A stretch of 64,000 nucleotides of DNA, taken from the NCBI GenBank assembly GCA_963793335.1, contig CAWBZS010000019.1, forward strand, positions 1-64,000, in the 5' to 3' direction. Positions 52,929 through 61,636 of this stretch are shown in pieces (within the stretch, counting starts at the first letter, position 1; the number at the start of each line of letters is the position of its first letter). The notes beneath the pieces are model-generated. The model saw only the letters and a program-made list of their open reading frames with translations, ran no database searches and had not been told where the DNA came from. Origin of the DNA: Sva-07 sp963793335 (GTDB lineage: Bacteria > Actinomycetota > Acidimicrobiia > Acidimicrobiales > Ilumatobacteraceae). Position numbers and translations under genes: made by a program.

Positions 52929-53341
52929 CGGACCTCCTCGGCGATGCGTCGTCGTTGGATCACGATGCCGACACCGTCGGCGGCGTCGAACACGTCGATC
53001 TTCTGAATCGAGACCCGCACCGAGTCGGCGAGTTCGTTGCCGAGGACGAACGTGGCGATGTCCTCGGCCCACGTCTCGACCAACACGACGTGCTCGTCGG
53101 TCGCGGCGCGAGCCTCGATGAACTCGACGATGTCCGCATAGGAGACATAGGTGCCGGTGGTGCGAACGATGTCGGCATAGCCGGCGACGGTGTCGACGTC
53201 GACGTCGAAGCGCACTCGTTGCCGGGCCTCGCGTTCGACATCGTGCACCCCGATGAACGTGTCGACGACGAGGCCGCGCACGACGATGCGGTCGGGGGCA
53301 ACCGCATCGACCTGCGTGGAGGAAGGGATGTCAGTGGGCAT
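52925..53341 (-). CDS. folB: Dihydroneopterin aldolase
   Basis: Cleaves dihydroneopterin in folate synthesis. 138 residues; a 15-20 residue leader then DRIVVRGLVVDTFIGVHDVE, TGTYVSYADIVEFIEARA and VSIQKIDVFDAADGVGIVIQ, which keeps the catalytic glutamate and lysine positions of the family. The start at 53341 (MPTDIPSSTQV) has AGGA ahead; the frame is open a little further. First gene of the three-gene folate operon, divergent from acylphosphatase. Confidence 0.92.
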   Translation of the reverse strand: MPTDIPSSTQVDAVAPDRIVVRGLVVDTFIGVHDVEREARQRVRFDVDVDTVAGYADIVRTTGTYVSYADIVEFIEARAATDEHVVLVETWAEDIATFVLGNELADSVRVSIQKIDVFDAADGVGIVIQRRRIAEEVR

Positions 53342-53445
53342 GGGGGTCCTGAAACGACGGGCCTGGAACAACCGAACGACATCCTGGTGCATTCCGCCGT
53401 TGGGGACATTGTCATCCGGCGACTGATCGAGGCCAGACTCTCCTC

Positions 53446-53721
53446 GTGAGTGACGTCAGGGTGCGAGCGATCGTCTCGGGTCGGGTGCAGGGTGTGTTCT
53501 ACCGTGACAGCTGTCGTCGCGCCGCCCAACGCCTCGGTGTCAGTGGGTTCGTGCGCAACCGGTCCGACCGCACCGTCGAGGTGGTCGCCGAAGGTCCGCG
53601 TGACCGGGTCGAGCAACTGCTCGCCTGGTGCCGCGAGGGCCCGTCCGGTGCCTCGGTCGCCGGGATCGAGATCGTCGACGAACCGTTGCGCGCCGAGCGC
53701 GGATTTCGCATCGAATACTGA
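53446..53721 (+). CDS. acyP: Acylphosphatase
   Basis: Small hydrolase of acyl phosphates. 91 residues with the family signature VSGRVQGVFYRDSCRRAAQR containing the catalytic arginine, GFVRNRSDRTVEVVAEG with the catalytic asparagine, and the ending FRIEY. The GTG at 53446 begins the conserved sequence. It lies between the folate operon and the nuclease-helicase gene; a link to pta-ackA, which makes acetyl phosphate, is possible but speculative. Confidence 0.95.
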   Translation: MSDVRVRAIVSGRVQGVFYRDSCRRAAQRLGVSGFVRNRSDRTVEVVAEGPRDRVEQLLAWCREGPSGASVAGIEIVDEPLRAERGFRIEY

Positions 53722-53760
53722 TCGCGCGGCCGCGCGTCCTGACAGCGGCATGATGGCGTG

Positions 53761-56700
53761 ATGGCGGACCGGCTCCTCACCCCTTCGAAGATCACCGCGT
53801 GGCTCGACTGCGCGCACTTCCTGACGTTGAAACACGAGGTCGAGGCGGGGATCCGCACGGTCGAGTCGAGCCCGTTCGGCGAGATGGCCCAAATGCTGCT
53901 CGACAAGGGCCTCGAACACGAACAGGCCGTCCTGCAGCGGTATCGGGACGACGGGTTGCGCGTGTACGAGGTGCCCGAGCGCGAGCCGAACGAGTCGTTT
54001 CAAGCGTGGGTCGACCGCGTCGGCGACGTGCTGGCCGAGGGGCACGACGTGGTGTTCCAGATGCCATTCGTCCATGAGGGCATCCGGGGCATCGCGGACT
54101 TCCTGCTCCGCGTCGACGGTGACGGCGACGGCACCGTCACCTACGAACCGGTCGACGCCAAGCTCGCCCGGAGGGAAGCGAAGCCGGGCCACGTGCTGCA
54201 GTTGTGCTTCTATGCCGAGGCGATCGAGGCGAACACCGGCACGCTGCCGGAGTTCGTGTCGATCGAGTTGGGCTCCGGCCTGGCCGAGCGGATCCGGGTG
54301 TCCGACGTGCTGTCGTACTGGCGCCGCCTGCGGGGTCGACTCGCCGATCTCCTGGTGGACGATGCCGTGGGCGACACTCGGCCCAAGCCGTGCGATCACT
54401 GCCAGTTCTGCGAGTTCGAGATGGTGTGCGACGCCCAGTGGCGCGAGGCCGACTCGCTCGTCCACGTCGCCGGTGTCCGCACCGCTGATCGTTTGAAGCT
54501 TCAGCAGAACGGGGTGACGACGATCGCCGCCCTGGCCGCGGTCGACGCGCCGGTGGGCGATCTCGACGAGGGTCGCCGCGAGAGCCTCGTCCGCCAGGCC
54601 CGCCTCCAGGTGGAGGCGCGCAACGCTCCCGACGAGCAGCCGCCGTTCGAGTTGCTCGAGGCGCCGACCATGTCGGGTGACCTCGAAGCCCCCGATCCGA
54701 TCGGGTTCGCCGCACTGCCCGCACCCGACGACGGCGACGTGTTCCTCGACTTCGAGGGGCATCCGTTCTGGCACGCCGACGCCGAGCTGTTCTTCCTCTT
54801 CGGCCTGATCGAGCGCACGCCGGTGGGCGAGTGGGACTTCGTGGCGTTCTGGGCGCACGACAAGGCCGAGGAGGCAACGGCCACGAAGGCGCTGATCGAC
54901 CACCTCGCCGCCCGCCGGGTGCAGTTCCCTGCGATGCACGTGTATCACTACAACCACACCGAACGGTCGGCGCTGGAGCGGCTGGTCACCGAGCACGGCG
55001 TGGCGGAACTCGCGCTCGAACAGATGATCACCACCGGGCTGTTCGTCGACCTGCTGCCGATCGTGAAGGGGGCGATGCAGGTCGGTGTCGAGGGCTACGG
55101 CCTGAAGCACGTCGAGCGCCTCACCGACTACGAGCGCGGTCACGAGATCGACAAGGGCTCCGGCGCGGTGGTCGAGTACGAGCGTTGGATGGGCTCGGGC
55201 GACGACGCCAGCCTCGCAATGATCTCCGCGTACAACGAGGACGACGTGCGTGCCACCAGGGCGTTGCGTGACTGGCTGGTGGCGCAGCGTCCTGCTGGTG
55301 TCGACTGGAGGGCACCGGTGCTCGGGCGGGACGATCCAGACGCTGAACTCGATGGACGAATCGAGGCGCTCCACGCGGTCGGCATCGACACCGAGGAGCA
55401 CCTGATGGGTGACCTGCTCGGCTACTGGCGACGTGAGCGTCAGGTGGTCAACGCCGACGCGTACCGCCTGTCGATCGCGCCGGATGCCGAACAGTTCGAG
55501 TCGCCCTCGGCGATCGCCCGCCTCACGTTCCAGGGTTTCGAGCAGCAGATCAGCCAGAAGACCGGCAAGCCCTTGAAGTGGCCGTGGGCGCGCTTTGCGT
55601 TCCCGCCCCAGCCGATCGACGTCGACATCGCGAAGGGCTCGACGCTGATCGTGGCGCTCGACGAGCAGCGGTGGGTGTTCTTCAAGCTGGAGCAGATCGA
55701 CGTCGTGGCCGGCGAGTTGGCGGTCACGTGGAACGGCGACGCCGAGGACGCGGGCATGCACCCGTCGTCGCTGGTCCACTACGAGTGGTATCAGGAGGGC
55801 GCCAAGCTGACGGCGCTCGAGGAGCTGGCCGACGAGATGTTGGTCGGCCGGGCCGGTCGTGTCGGGCACGCGGTGTTGCGTCGGGATCTGCCGACCTTCA
55901 CGGCGGGTCGCGACCCTGGTGTGTTCGTTGGTGACGTTGCGGCGATCTGCGAGTGGGTGACCGGGCTCGACCGGAGCTACGTGCCGATCCAGGGCCCACC
56001 CGGCACCGGCAAGACGTTCACCGGGGCCCACATGATCCGCACACTCGTGAACGCGGGTCTGCGGGTTGGGGTGACGGCGATGAGCCATGCGGCGGTCGAC
56101 AATCTGATGCAGGCGGTCGTCGACCGGTTCGCCGAGGAGGGCGACAGCGATCGGTTGCGGGCGGTGCGCAAGGCGAAGGACGGTCCGGTCCGCGGGATTC
56201 GCTACGTCGACGACAACGCCAACGTGGCTCGGGGCGACTTCAACGTGGTCGCCGGCACGACGTGGCTGTTCGCCAGCAAGCCGATGCGTGAGCACCCGGT
56301 CGACGTGTTGGTGGTGGACGAGGCGGGACAGCTCGGCCTGGCCGACACGATCGCCGCCACGATCTCGGCGAGCAACGTGATCCTGCTCGGCGATCCGCAG
56401 CAGTTGCCGCAGGTGTCGCAAGCCAGCCATCCGGGCGGCGCCGGTGCGAGCGCGCTCGAGCACCTGCTCGACGGCGAGCTGACGGTGCCGGCCGATCGGG
56501 GTGTGCTGCTGGAGGAGACCCGACGGATGCATCCCGACATCTGCGAGTTCATCTCCGAGGTGATGTACGGCGGCAAGCTGCGCAGCCACCCGAGCTGTGC
56601 GGGCCAGTCCGTGGCGGGGGAGACCGGTCTGCGCTGGCTGCGCGCCGAACACACGGGTCGCTCCACCGAGTCACCCGAGGAGGCGGCGCTCGTCGCGGCG

Positions 56701-57111
56701 AAGGTGCACGAGTTGCTCGGCCGGCCCTGGACCGATCAGCACGGTGTGACCCGCCCGTTGACGGCGGACGACTTCATGGTGGTGGCGCCGTACAACGATC
56801 AGCGCCGGTGCATCACCGAGGCACTGCGGGCAGACCCGGCGACACGCAGCGTGGAGGTGGGCACCGTCGACAAGTTCCAGGGACGCGAGGCCGCGGTGGT
56901 GCTGTTCTCGATGACCACGTCATCGGCGGAGTACCTGCCCCGCACCGCCGACTTCCTGTTCTCGAAGCATCGGTTGAACGTGGCGATCAGCCGGGCGAGG
57001 TGTCTCGCCTACCTGGTGTGCACGGACGAGTTGCTGAACACCCGTGCTCGAGATGTGGACGAGATGGAGCTGATCGCCGCGCTGTGCTCGTTCGTCGAGC
57101 GGGCGCGTTGA
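53761..57111 (+). CDS. TM0106-type RecB-like nuclease fused to a superfamily 1 helicase
   Basis: 1116 residues, three modules. N-terminal PD-(D/E)XK nuclease (about 1-235): GIADFLLRVDG, YEPVDAKLARRE and QLCFYAEAIE, followed by a cysteine set CDHCQFCEFEMVC that may hold zinc or an Fe-S cluster. Middle RNase H-like exonuclease fold (about 320-500): VFLDFEGHPFW, HYNHTERSALE, AYNEDDVRAT. C-terminal Dna2/Upf1-like helicase: GPPGTGKTFTGAHM, VLVVDEAGQLGL, LGDPQQLPQVSQ, VGTVDKFQGREA, NVAISRAR. All motors look intact. A DNA or RNA processing role, perhaps repair or phage defence, is inferred. A GTG one codon upstream is also possible. Confidence 0.9.
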   Translation: MADRLLTPSKITAWLDCAHFLTLKHEVEAGIRTVESSPFGEMAQMLLDKGLEHEQAVLQRYRDDGLRVYEVPEREPNESFQAWVDRVGDVLAEGHDVVFQMPFVHEGIRGIADFLLRVDGDGDGTVTYEPVDAKLARREAKPGHVLQLCFYAEAIEANTGTLPEFVSIELGSGLAERIRVSDVLSYWRRLRGRLADLLVDDAVGDTRPKPCDHCQFCEFEMVCDAQWREADSLVHVAGVRTADRLKLQQNGVTTIAALAAVDAPVGDLDEGRRESLVRQARLQVEARNAPDEQPPFELLEAPTMSGDLEAPDPIGFAALPAPDDGDVFLDFEGHPFWHADAELFFLFGLIERTPVGEWDFVAFWAHDKAEEATATKALIDHLAARRVQFPAMHVYHYNHTERSALERLVTEHGVAELALEQMITTGLFVDLLPIVKGAMQVGVEGYGLKHVERLTDYERGHEIDKGSGAVVEYERWMGSGDDASLAMISAYNEDDVRATRALRDWLVAQRPAGVDWRAPVLGRDDPDAELDGRIEALHAVGIDTEEHLMGDLLGYWRRERQVVNADAYRLSIAPDAEQFESPSAIARLTFQGFEQQISQKTGKPLKWPWARFAFPPQPIDVDIAKGSTLIVALDEQRWVFFKLEQIDVVAGELAVTWNGDAEDAGMHPSSLVHYEWYQEGAKLTALEELADEMLVGRAGRVGHAVLRRDLPTFTAGRDPGVFVGDVAAICEWVTGLDRSYVPIQGPPGTGKTFTGAHMIRTLVNAGLRVGVTAMSHAAVDNLMQAVVDRFAEEGDSDRLRAVRKAKDGPVRGIRYVDDNANVARGDFNVVAGTTWLFASKPMREHPVDVLVVDEAGQLGLADTIAATISASNVILLGDPQQLPQVSQASHPGGAGASALEHLLDGELTVPADRGVLLEETRRMHPDICEFISEVMYGGKLRSHPSCAGQSVAGETGLRWLRAEHTGRSTESPEEAALVAAKVHELLGRPWTDQHGVTRPLTADDFMVVAPYNDQRRCITEALRADPATRSVEVGTVDKFQGREAAVVLFSMTTSSAEYLPRTADFLFSKHRLNVAISRARCLAYLVCTDELLNTRARDVDEMELIAALCSFVERAR

Positions 57112-57128
57112 TCGCTCGTCGCAACACC

Positions 57129-57467
57129 TCAGGGTTCCATCACCACCCAGCCGCGGCGCTGGAGTTCGGCGGCGAGCTGTTGATCGGAGAACTTCTCGAG
57201 TTGGCTGGCCGCGCGCCCGCGCACCGCCGAGTTCTGGCGGGGCGCAGCCGGCGCCGACGCCACCTCGGTCTCGGCGGCTTCGTGAAGCGCGGCGATGAAT
57301 TCCTCGGCCTCGTCGCGGGTGAACTTGCCGCTGGCCTGGCGTTGGGTGAAACCCATGGGCCCGCGGGCGTCTCGGAAGCCGGAGTGCCCGGCGGCCTCGA
57401 GCAGTTCGGTGAGCTCGCGCATCTGGCTGTGTGTCGCGGGTGGACCCGATGCTTGTCCGAATGCCAT
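57129..57467 (-). CDS. Hypothetical protein, about 112 residues
   Basis: No family recognised. From the ATG at 57467 it reads MAFGQASGPPATHSQMRELT, then LLEAAGHSGFRDARGPMGFT, KFTRDEAEEFIAALHEAAE and a C-terminal LEKFSDQQLAAELQRRGWVV. Two helical segments with charged residues suggest a small soluble protein. Codon use is like its neighbours. The longer frame to 57809 runs through the divergent nuclease gene and is rejected. Confidence 0.6.
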   Translation of the reverse strand: MAFGQASGPPATHSQMRELTELLEAAGHSGFRDARGPMGFTQRQASGKFTRDEAEEFIAALHEAAETEVASAPAAPRQNSAVRGRAASQLEKFSDQQLAAELQRRGWVVMEP

Positions 57468-57501
57468 GGCGTCAGTCTCGCGCTCTCGCTGGCATGATCG
57501 G

Positions 57502-58407
57502 GTGGTGGTCGCCGTGATCAGCCGTCGTTCGTCCCGGCTGGCCGTGGGCATCGGGTTGTCGGCGGCAGTGCTGCTGGGATGCTCGTCGAGCTCGGGCACC
57601 GACGGCGCTGGTCGAGTGTTGGTGCCCGACCGCGGCGCGCTGTTCGGCGACGCATGGAGTGCGACCGAAGTGGTCGACGGCGACACGCTGTATGTGGCCG
57701 GACCGTCGGGCGAGTTGCAGGTGCGCATCATCGGGATCAACACACCCGAGGCGGGGGAGTGCTTCAGCGGGGAAGCGACCGATGCCCTCGTGGAGCTGGT
57801 CGACGGCAACGAGCTGGTGTTGGTCGCCGATCAGACCGACCGGGACCAGTTCGATCGGGCACTGCGCTACGTGGAGACGGTCGACGGCACCGACGTCGGG
57901 GCCGAACTGGTGGCCGGTGGGTACGCGATCGCACGCAGATATCCACCCGACGACGGTCGCGCCGGTGAGTACTCGCGGCTGCAAGATGAGGCGCAGGATC
58001 AGCGCCGTGGTCTGTGGGCTCCGGACGCGTGCGGTGACAGCGATCTCGGCGCAGTGGAGATCGGCATCGAGGTCAACGCGGACGCGCCGGGCGACGACGC
58101 CGAGAACCCGAACGGCGAATGGGTGCGGTTCACCAACGACGGCGCCGATCGGTTGGATCTCGACGGGTGGGAGGTGGCGGACGAGTCGGCGTCGCATCGC
58201 CACGTGTTCTCCGACCTCGAACTGGCGCCCGGCGACTCGGTCATGCTGTTCACCGGGTGCGGCAACGACGCGGACAACGACACCGGCAGTGAGCGCTACT
58301 GGTGCGCAACGGGCAGTGCGGTGTGGAACAACAGTGGCGACACCGTGTTCCTCCGCGACGCCAACGGCAACATCGCCGCCACGCTCGCGTACGGCGACTC
58401 CGCCTGA
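57502..58407 (+). CDS. Secreted thermonuclease with lamin-tail domain (lipoprotein)
   Basis: 301 residues. A signal with lipobox (LSAAVLLGCSSSS), then a staphylococcal-nuclease-like domain: EVVDGDTLYVAG, LQVRIIGINTPEAGECF with the catalytic Arg and Glu, and DQFDRALRYVET with the second Arg. After about residue 185 comes a lamin-tail domain (NPNGEWVRFTNDGADRLDLD, ending VFLRDANGNIAATLAYGDS). Such pairs are found in extracellular nucleases. Three GTG codons (57502, 57505, 57514) are possible starts. Divergent from the small hypothetical gene. Confidence 0.87.
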   Translation: MVVAVISRRSSRLAVGIGLSAAVLLGCSSSSGTDGAGRVLVPDRGALFGDAWSATEVVDGDTLYVAGPSGELQVRIIGINTPEAGECFSGEATDALVELVDGNELVLVADQTDRDQFDRALRYVETVDGTDVGAELVAGGYAIARRYPPDDGRAGEYSRLQDEAQDQRRGLWAPDACGDSDLGAVEIGIEVNADAPGDDAENPNGEWVRFTNDGADRLDLDGWEVADESASHRHVFSDLELAPGDSVMLFTGCGNDADNDTGSERYWCATGSAVWNNSGDTVFLRDANGNIAATLAYGDSA

Positions 58408-58456
58408 CGGCGCGCTGGTCGATGGTGTGTGGGGCGACCGATCGTCGAGCACGTTG

Positions 58457-58663
58457 TCACCCCACCGTTCCGGCGAACCAACGGCGTTCGATGTCGCAGT
58501 CGCCCATGAGGTCGGCGAGGAGGTCGTCGGGTGACGTGAGACCGGAGTCGGCGAGCACCCGGCCCCAGGTGTGATGGTCGGTCAGGGTGCTGACCAGGGA
58601 CTCGGCCACTCCTGTCGGGCGTCCGGCCTCGTGGTTGGCGAGCGCGCCGCGCATGATCGCCAA
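58457..58663 (-). CDS. Small hypothetical ORF
   Basis: About 68 residues from a TTG at 58663: ELAIMRGALANHEAGRPTGV region, then TDHHTWGRVLADSGLTSPDD and LLADLMGDCDIERRWFAG. Good high-GC codon pattern, and the sense seems to extend upstream of the TTG (SVEHVAELAIM) without a start codon, so the 5' end is uncertain or the gene is a remnant. It lies just after the ketopantoate-reductase-like gene and a ten-base G run. Confidence 0.4.
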   Translation of the reverse strand: MAIMRGALANHEAGRPTGVAESLVSTLTDHHTWGRVLADSGLTSPDDLLADLMGDCDIERRWFAGTVG

Positions 58664-58719
58664 CTCTGCGACGTGTTCGACAGACCACCCATCATGACGA
58701 GGGGGTGTCGCAGAGTTGC

Positions 58720-58729
58720 GGGGGGGGGG
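58720..58729. repeat. Run of ten G
   Basis: Ten consecutive G directly after the stop of the ketopantoate-reductase-like gene. It is the longest single-base run I noticed and a likely site of slippage in the cell or in sequencing. Confidence 0.9.
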
Positions 58730-58732
58730 CGG

Positions 58733-59707
58733 TCAGGCGTGGTCGATCGACGCGAGCACGTCGTCGACGGTGCGCGATGCCGGTCGCTCACCGATGCGCG
58801 CCATTTCGGCGGCGAGGGTCTGCAGGGCAGCGTTGGCCGGGGTCGGCACGCCATGAAGTCGGCCGAGCAACACGATCTCACCGGTCAGGTAGTCGGTCTC
58901 GATCGTGCCGGTGCCGCGCTGCAGGCTCTGCCACGACGATCCTCCTGCGCGGCGTTCGTCGTCACCGACGGGTTGGATCTGCAAGGCGTCGCCGCGGCGG
59001 GCGAGGTCGTCCTCGGCGCTGACCACGGCGATGCCGGCTGCGGCGAGCACGGCCTCACCTTCGGAGCGCACCATGTCGCCGAGGCGCCCGCGGAGACCGG
59101 CGCGACCGCACACCGCCTCGACCGCGTTGGCGAGGTTCATCAGCAGCTTGCGGTACTTCCAGCTCATGATGTCGTCGCGGGGGATCGAGCCGAACGTCGC
59201 CGCTTCGAGCGTCGCAGCGAGCTGCACGCTGACATCGTCGGTGCCGTGCGGGTAGCGGCCGATGTCGAGCAACCCGGAGCTCGGCGCGGTCCACACGCGC
59301 ACCACCCCGGGCGCGTGATGGTCGGCGGGGAGCATCACGCAGATGCCGTACACGTTGGGGAACAGGCGCAGCGCCTGGCGCTCGTTCTCGACGCCGTTCT
59401 GCAGACACACGATCGGCTGGTCGGTGACTCCGGCAGCGCGGAGGTCGGTCAGAACGCCGGGGGTGTCCTGGCCTTTGACGCCGAGCAGGAACACGTCGTC
59501 GGCGGTGACCTCGATCTCGCCGATCGATGAAACCACCGGGAGCTCGACGGTCCGAGTACCGCTGGGCGACTCGTAGCGCAGCCCCGACTCGCGCATCACC
59601 CGGCCGTGTTCACCACGGGCGACGGCGACCACCGACGTTCCCGCGAGCGCAAGATTGGCAGCGACGACCCCGCCGACCGCTCCGGCACCGATCACGACGA
59701 TCCGCAT
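58733..59707 (-). CDS. Ketopantoate-reductase-family protein
   Basis: NADPH-dependent 2-oxoacid reductase family (PanE/ApbA). 324 residues: Rossmann start MRIVVIGAGAVGGVVAANLA, VKGQDTPGVLTDLRAAGV, CLQNGVENERQ, and the C-terminal domain with the catalytic lysine in SWKYRKLLMNLANAVEA and the ending pattern GRLHGVPTPANAALQTL. The usual SSMxQD stretch reads GSSWQSLQRGTGTIETDYL, so the true substrate may not be ketopantoate. Divergent from the thioesterase gene across 117 bases. Confidence 0.85.
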   Translation of the reverse strand: MRIVVIGAGAVGGVVAANLALAGTSVVAVARGEHGRVMRESGLRYESPSGTRTVELPVVSSIGEIEVTADDVFLLGVKGQDTPGVLTDLRAAGVTDQPIVCLQNGVENERQALRLFPNVYGICVMLPADHHAPGVVRVWTAPSSGLLDIGRYPHGTDDVSVQLAATLEAATFGSIPRDDIMSWKYRKLLMNLANAVEAVCGRAGLRGRLGDMVRSEGEAVLAAAGIAVVSAEDDLARRGDALQIQPVGDDERRAGGSSWQSLQRGTGTIETDYLTGEIVLLGRLHGVPTPANAALQTLAAEMARIGERPASRTVDDVLASIDHA

Positions 59708-59824
59708 GGGACCGACCCTAGGTGACCCGTCGTGCGATCGGACCCGTGCCGCGACTCGTCGCTACTCTCGGGCGATCGTCGTGCAGCGACGCACGATCGG
59801 CAGCCCCGACCCCCAAGGATTCCG

Positions 59825-60673
59825 ATGCCCACCACCTTCGAAGCGGCGACCACGGTCGTTCCCCGCGGCCACGACGATGCCGGGCGCGGGCAGTACGACG
59901 TCGAGCTCGTCCACGAGTACGCAATCATGGGCACCAAGCCCAACGGCGGCTACATGCTCGCCTGTCTCGGTCGCGCTGCGCTCGCCGCTGCCCGCGAGGC
60001 CGGTTCGACGCACGAGCACGTCATCTCCGCGTCGGCGCAGTTCCTGTCGTCGCCCGACATCGGCCCGGCGCAGATCGTCACCGAGATCGACCGGGTCGGC
60101 AAGACCGCCAGCCAGGTGAACGCAACGATCGGTGTCGACGGCGTTCGAGGGGTACGTGCACAGTTCACGCTCGGCACGCTGCACGAGGGCACCTCACCGT
60201 TCTGGGGCGAGATCGCGCCGTGCCCCTTCCCGGCCATCGAGGACCTGGAGCCGTCGTTGATGGCGGGCCAGCGTGGCAACTCGCTGCAGTTCGATCCGGA
60301 CGCCGGCTTCCACCTGGGCGAGGACGGACCGATCGCCGTCGGTGGCGGAGAGTTCCGCGCCTACCTGCGCGATGAGGTCGACGACACGTTCGACACCGTC
60401 GGGTTGCTGTACGCGTCCGACGTGATGCCGCCGGCCACGTTCGGTGTCGTGCAGACCGGATGGGTGCCGACGTTGGCGATCACGGTCTACAACCGTGCGG
60501 TTCCGGCGCCCGGGCCGTTGCGCCTGCGGTTCCGCGTGCAGGTGATCCACGACGGCTACGCCGACGAGATCTGCGAGGCGTGGGACAGCGAGGACCGTCT
60601 CGTGATGCAGTCGACGCAGATGACCGCGCTCCGCATCCCGGAGGGCACCACCCCGCGCCCCGACGCGCAGTAG
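59825..60673 (+). CDS. Acyl-CoA thioesterase family protein (TesB-like)
   Basis: 282 residues with two hotdog halves. Motifs: YAIMGTKPNGGYMLACLGRA (the GG-Y pattern of TesB-like thioesterases), ASAQFLSSPDIGPAQIVTEI, and the second half AITVYNRAVPAPGPLRLRFR with EICEAWDSEDRLVMQSTQM. It likely splits acyl-CoA to free acid; chain preference unknown. ATG at 59825. Common in actinobacterial lipid metabolism. Confidence 0.85.
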   Translation: MPTTFEAATTVVPRGHDDAGRGQYDVELVHEYAIMGTKPNGGYMLACLGRAALAAAREAGSTHEHVISASAQFLSSPDIGPAQIVTEIDRVGKTASQVNATIGVDGVRGVRAQFTLGTLHEGTSPFWGEIAPCPFPAIEDLEPSLMAGQRGNSLQFDPDAGFHLGEDGPIAVGGGEFRAYLRDEVDDTFDTVGLLYASDVMPPATFGVVQTGWVPTLAITVYNRAVPAPGPLRLRFRVQVIHDGYADEICEAWDSEDRLVMQSTQMTALRIPEGTTPRPDAQ

Positions 60674-60727
60674 CGGCTCGCCCACCGGGCGTCAACGGTG
60701 CCATTCGTGATGTGCGACACTCGTGTG

Positions 60728-61636
60728 ATGAGGCGCCCCGTCGCAGCGTTGGTCATCGGTTCGCTCCTGCTCCTCAGCTGCGGCAGCGATGAGTCCAGCG
60801 TCGAGACCGTCGTCTTGTCGACCACTGCTGTCGACGCGACCGCACCACCCGCGGACACCACCGTTGCCGACGTGGGCGCCCTCGTGCCGACGGCTGTGTG
60901 CCAAGGCTTCAACGGCGAGGTCTACTTCGGTTACACCAACGAGTCGAGTGAGCCGATCGTCGTCGCCGAGGGCGCCGACAACGCGTTGGACGGCGTCACG
61001 CCGGACGACAACCCGCTCCTCACCTCGCTGTTCGCTCCCGGCACGGTCGAGGTGGCCTTCTGGGCCTTCCCGGTGGAGGGCTCCGAGGCCGACGTGGTGT
61101 GGACGCTCACCGGACCCGACGGAGTGGAGCGCACCGCGAGTGGTGGGTTGGCGACTGCACCGTGCCCTGCCGATTTCCTCGCCACCGTCGATCGACTCCC
61201 CACGCTCGAGGTGGCCGATGCAGCCCTCGCGGCCGATGGCGAATCGGCGCAGGTGGATCTGAGGCTGAACGGCATCGACGCGACGAGCGTCTGCAACGAG
61301 GCGTTCACCGCCGAGCCGGCGCTCGTCTCCATCGACGACGGCTCCGCATTCCCAACGGCGTTCGAGCCCGAGGTCACGCTGACCCTCGGTCCGTTCGCGG
61401 AATCCGCCAATGGTGGTCGATTGGCGAGCACGAGGGTGTACACGCTGATCGTCGATCAGTGTGTGGGCGCCGGGGTCACTGCGTCGTCCTGGTTCCCGCC
61501 ACCGGCGCTCGACAGGTTGTCCTTCGGCACCGAAGTCTGCGCGCGTCTCGATGATGCGGGCACGTTGGCCGTGGACCTGACCGGGGGATCGTGTGACCTC
61601 GGCATCACCGGGGGTTCGAGTATCCGGCCGAGGTGA
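60728..61636 (+). CDS. Predicted lipoprotein of unknown function
   Basis: 302 residues. Start MRRPVAALVIGSLLLLSCGS gives a signal peptide and lipobox. A Thr/Ala-rich linker leads to a secreted beta-rich region with several cysteines (PTAVCQGFNGEVYFGYTNES, ATAPCPADFLATVD, SVCNEAFTAEP, GSCDLGITGG). Family not recognised. Its stop overlaps the GTG of the cyclase-ATPase gene (GTGA), so the two may act together, for example as sensor and regulator; this is inference. The ATG at 60728 is preferred over one ten codons earlier because the signal peptide then begins correctly. Confidence 0.7.
   Translation: MRRPVAALVIGSLLLLSCGSDESSVETVVLSTTAVDATAPPADTTVADVGALVPTAVCQGFNGEVYFGYTNESSEPIVVAEGADNALDGVTPDDNPLLTSLFAPGTVEVAFWAFPVEGSEADVVWTLTGPDGVERTASGGLATAPCPADFLATVDRLPTLEVADAALAADGESAQVDLRLNGIDATSVCNEAFTAEPALVSIDDGSAFPTAFEPEVTLTLGPFAESANGGRLASTRVYTLIVDQCVGAGVTASSWFPPPALDRLSFGTEVCARLDDAGTLAVDLTGGSCDLGITGGSSIRPR

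Noticed and set aside
52960..56652. A 1230-residue minus-strand open frame
   Set aside because: It is the antisense shadow of the nuclease-helicase gene; the composition is typical of reverse-strand reading of GC-rich codons.
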